Below the pieces are notes generated by a model. That model was not told the DNA's origin. It worked only from the letters and a program-made list of their open reading frames with translations, and did no database searches. A stretch of 5,098 bases of DNA. Origin: an uncultured Austwickia sp. GTDB taxonomy: Bacteria > Actinomycetota > Actinomycetes > Actinomycetales > Dermatophilaceae. The stretch lies in contig CAKUSI010000291.1 in assembly GCA_934678955.1 (NCBI GenBank), positions 1-5,098 of the forward strand, read 5' to 3'. Positions 4,905 through 5,098 of this stretch are shown in pieces (position 1 is the first letter of the stretch; each line of letters opens with the position of its first letter). The translations under genes and the position numbers were made by a program.

Positions 4905-5098
4905 ATGGCCACGATCGCCCTGACCGCCGCCGACGAGGAACGCCGGGTTGCCTTCCACCGAATGCGGCGGGTGGCGACGTCGCTGCTCGTCGTCGCGGCG
5001 ATCGTCTTCGTGTTGACGCTGCACCGCGACGGGGCGTGGGGCTACGTGAACGCCACCGCCGAGGCCGCCATGGTGGGCGCGCTCGCCGACTGGTTCGC
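4905..5098 (+). CDS. DUF445 family membrane protein, N-terminal part, 3' truncated
   Basis: Only the first 64 codons are in the window; the frame is open at the right edge. The product begins MATIALTAADEERRVAFHRM, followed by an Arg pair and one membrane segment (about residues 23-40, VATSLLVVAAIVFVLTL). Then comes WGYVNATAEAAMVGALADWF, which is the characteristic opening of DUF445 proteins (usually about 400 residues, membrane-anchored, function unknown). The ATG at 4905 is supported by GGAGAGA at 4890-4896. The gene is divergent from the FUSC-like gene with a very short intergenic gap, so the two may share control. Assignment rests on this short N-terminal motif. Confidence 0.85.
   Translation, partial: MATIALTAADEERRVAFHRMRRVATSLLVVAAIVFVLTLHRDGAWGYVNATAEAAMVGALADWF

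Overview
The window is very GC-rich, with strong G/C preference at third codon positions, GTG starts and apparently leaderless genes. With a streptomycete/nocardioform-type class II ribonucleotide reductase, this points to a high-GC actinobacterium. A Nocardioides-like (Propionibacteriales) host is my best guess, from the general feel of the proteins rather than any marker. I see no tRNA, rRNA, CRISPR array, insertion sequence or phage gene. This looks like an ordinary chromosomal housekeeping region.

Layout: (1) 1-1073, plus strand: the C-terminal part of the adenosylcobalamin-dependent ribonucleotide reductase NrdJ, whose 5' end lies outside the window. (2) 1074-1407: a convergent intergenic region of 334 bases without a gene but rich in structure. 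It holds four hairpins, one with a perfect 19-bp stem, a degenerate direct-repeat block, and a 20-bp tandem repeat with at least four copies. (3) 1408-2370, minus strand: an AEC-family (auxin efflux carrier-like) ten-helix transporter. (4) 2371-2487: a divergent promoter region, the least GC-rich part of the window, with a perfect 9-bp DnaA box. (5) 2488-2949, plus: a small conserved-looking hypothetical protein with a possible degenerate JAB/RadC-like layout. (6) 3033-3434, plus: a DUF2237 protein, probably leaderless. (7) 3485-4867, minus: a FUSC / aromatic-acid-exporter-like membrane protein, convergent with DUF2237. (8) 4905-5098, plus: the start of a DUF445 membrane protein, divergent from the FUSC gene and cut by the window end.

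The genes do not form one pathway. NrdJ makes deoxyribonucleotides independently of oxygen. The two minus-strand genes are membrane transport or efflux candidates of unknown substrate. The other three are small or uncharacterised. The items most worth a second look are non-coding: the DnaA box inside the divergent promoter, the long perfect hairpin, and the tandem repeat that copies the sequence around a stop codon and so places TGA in all three frames.
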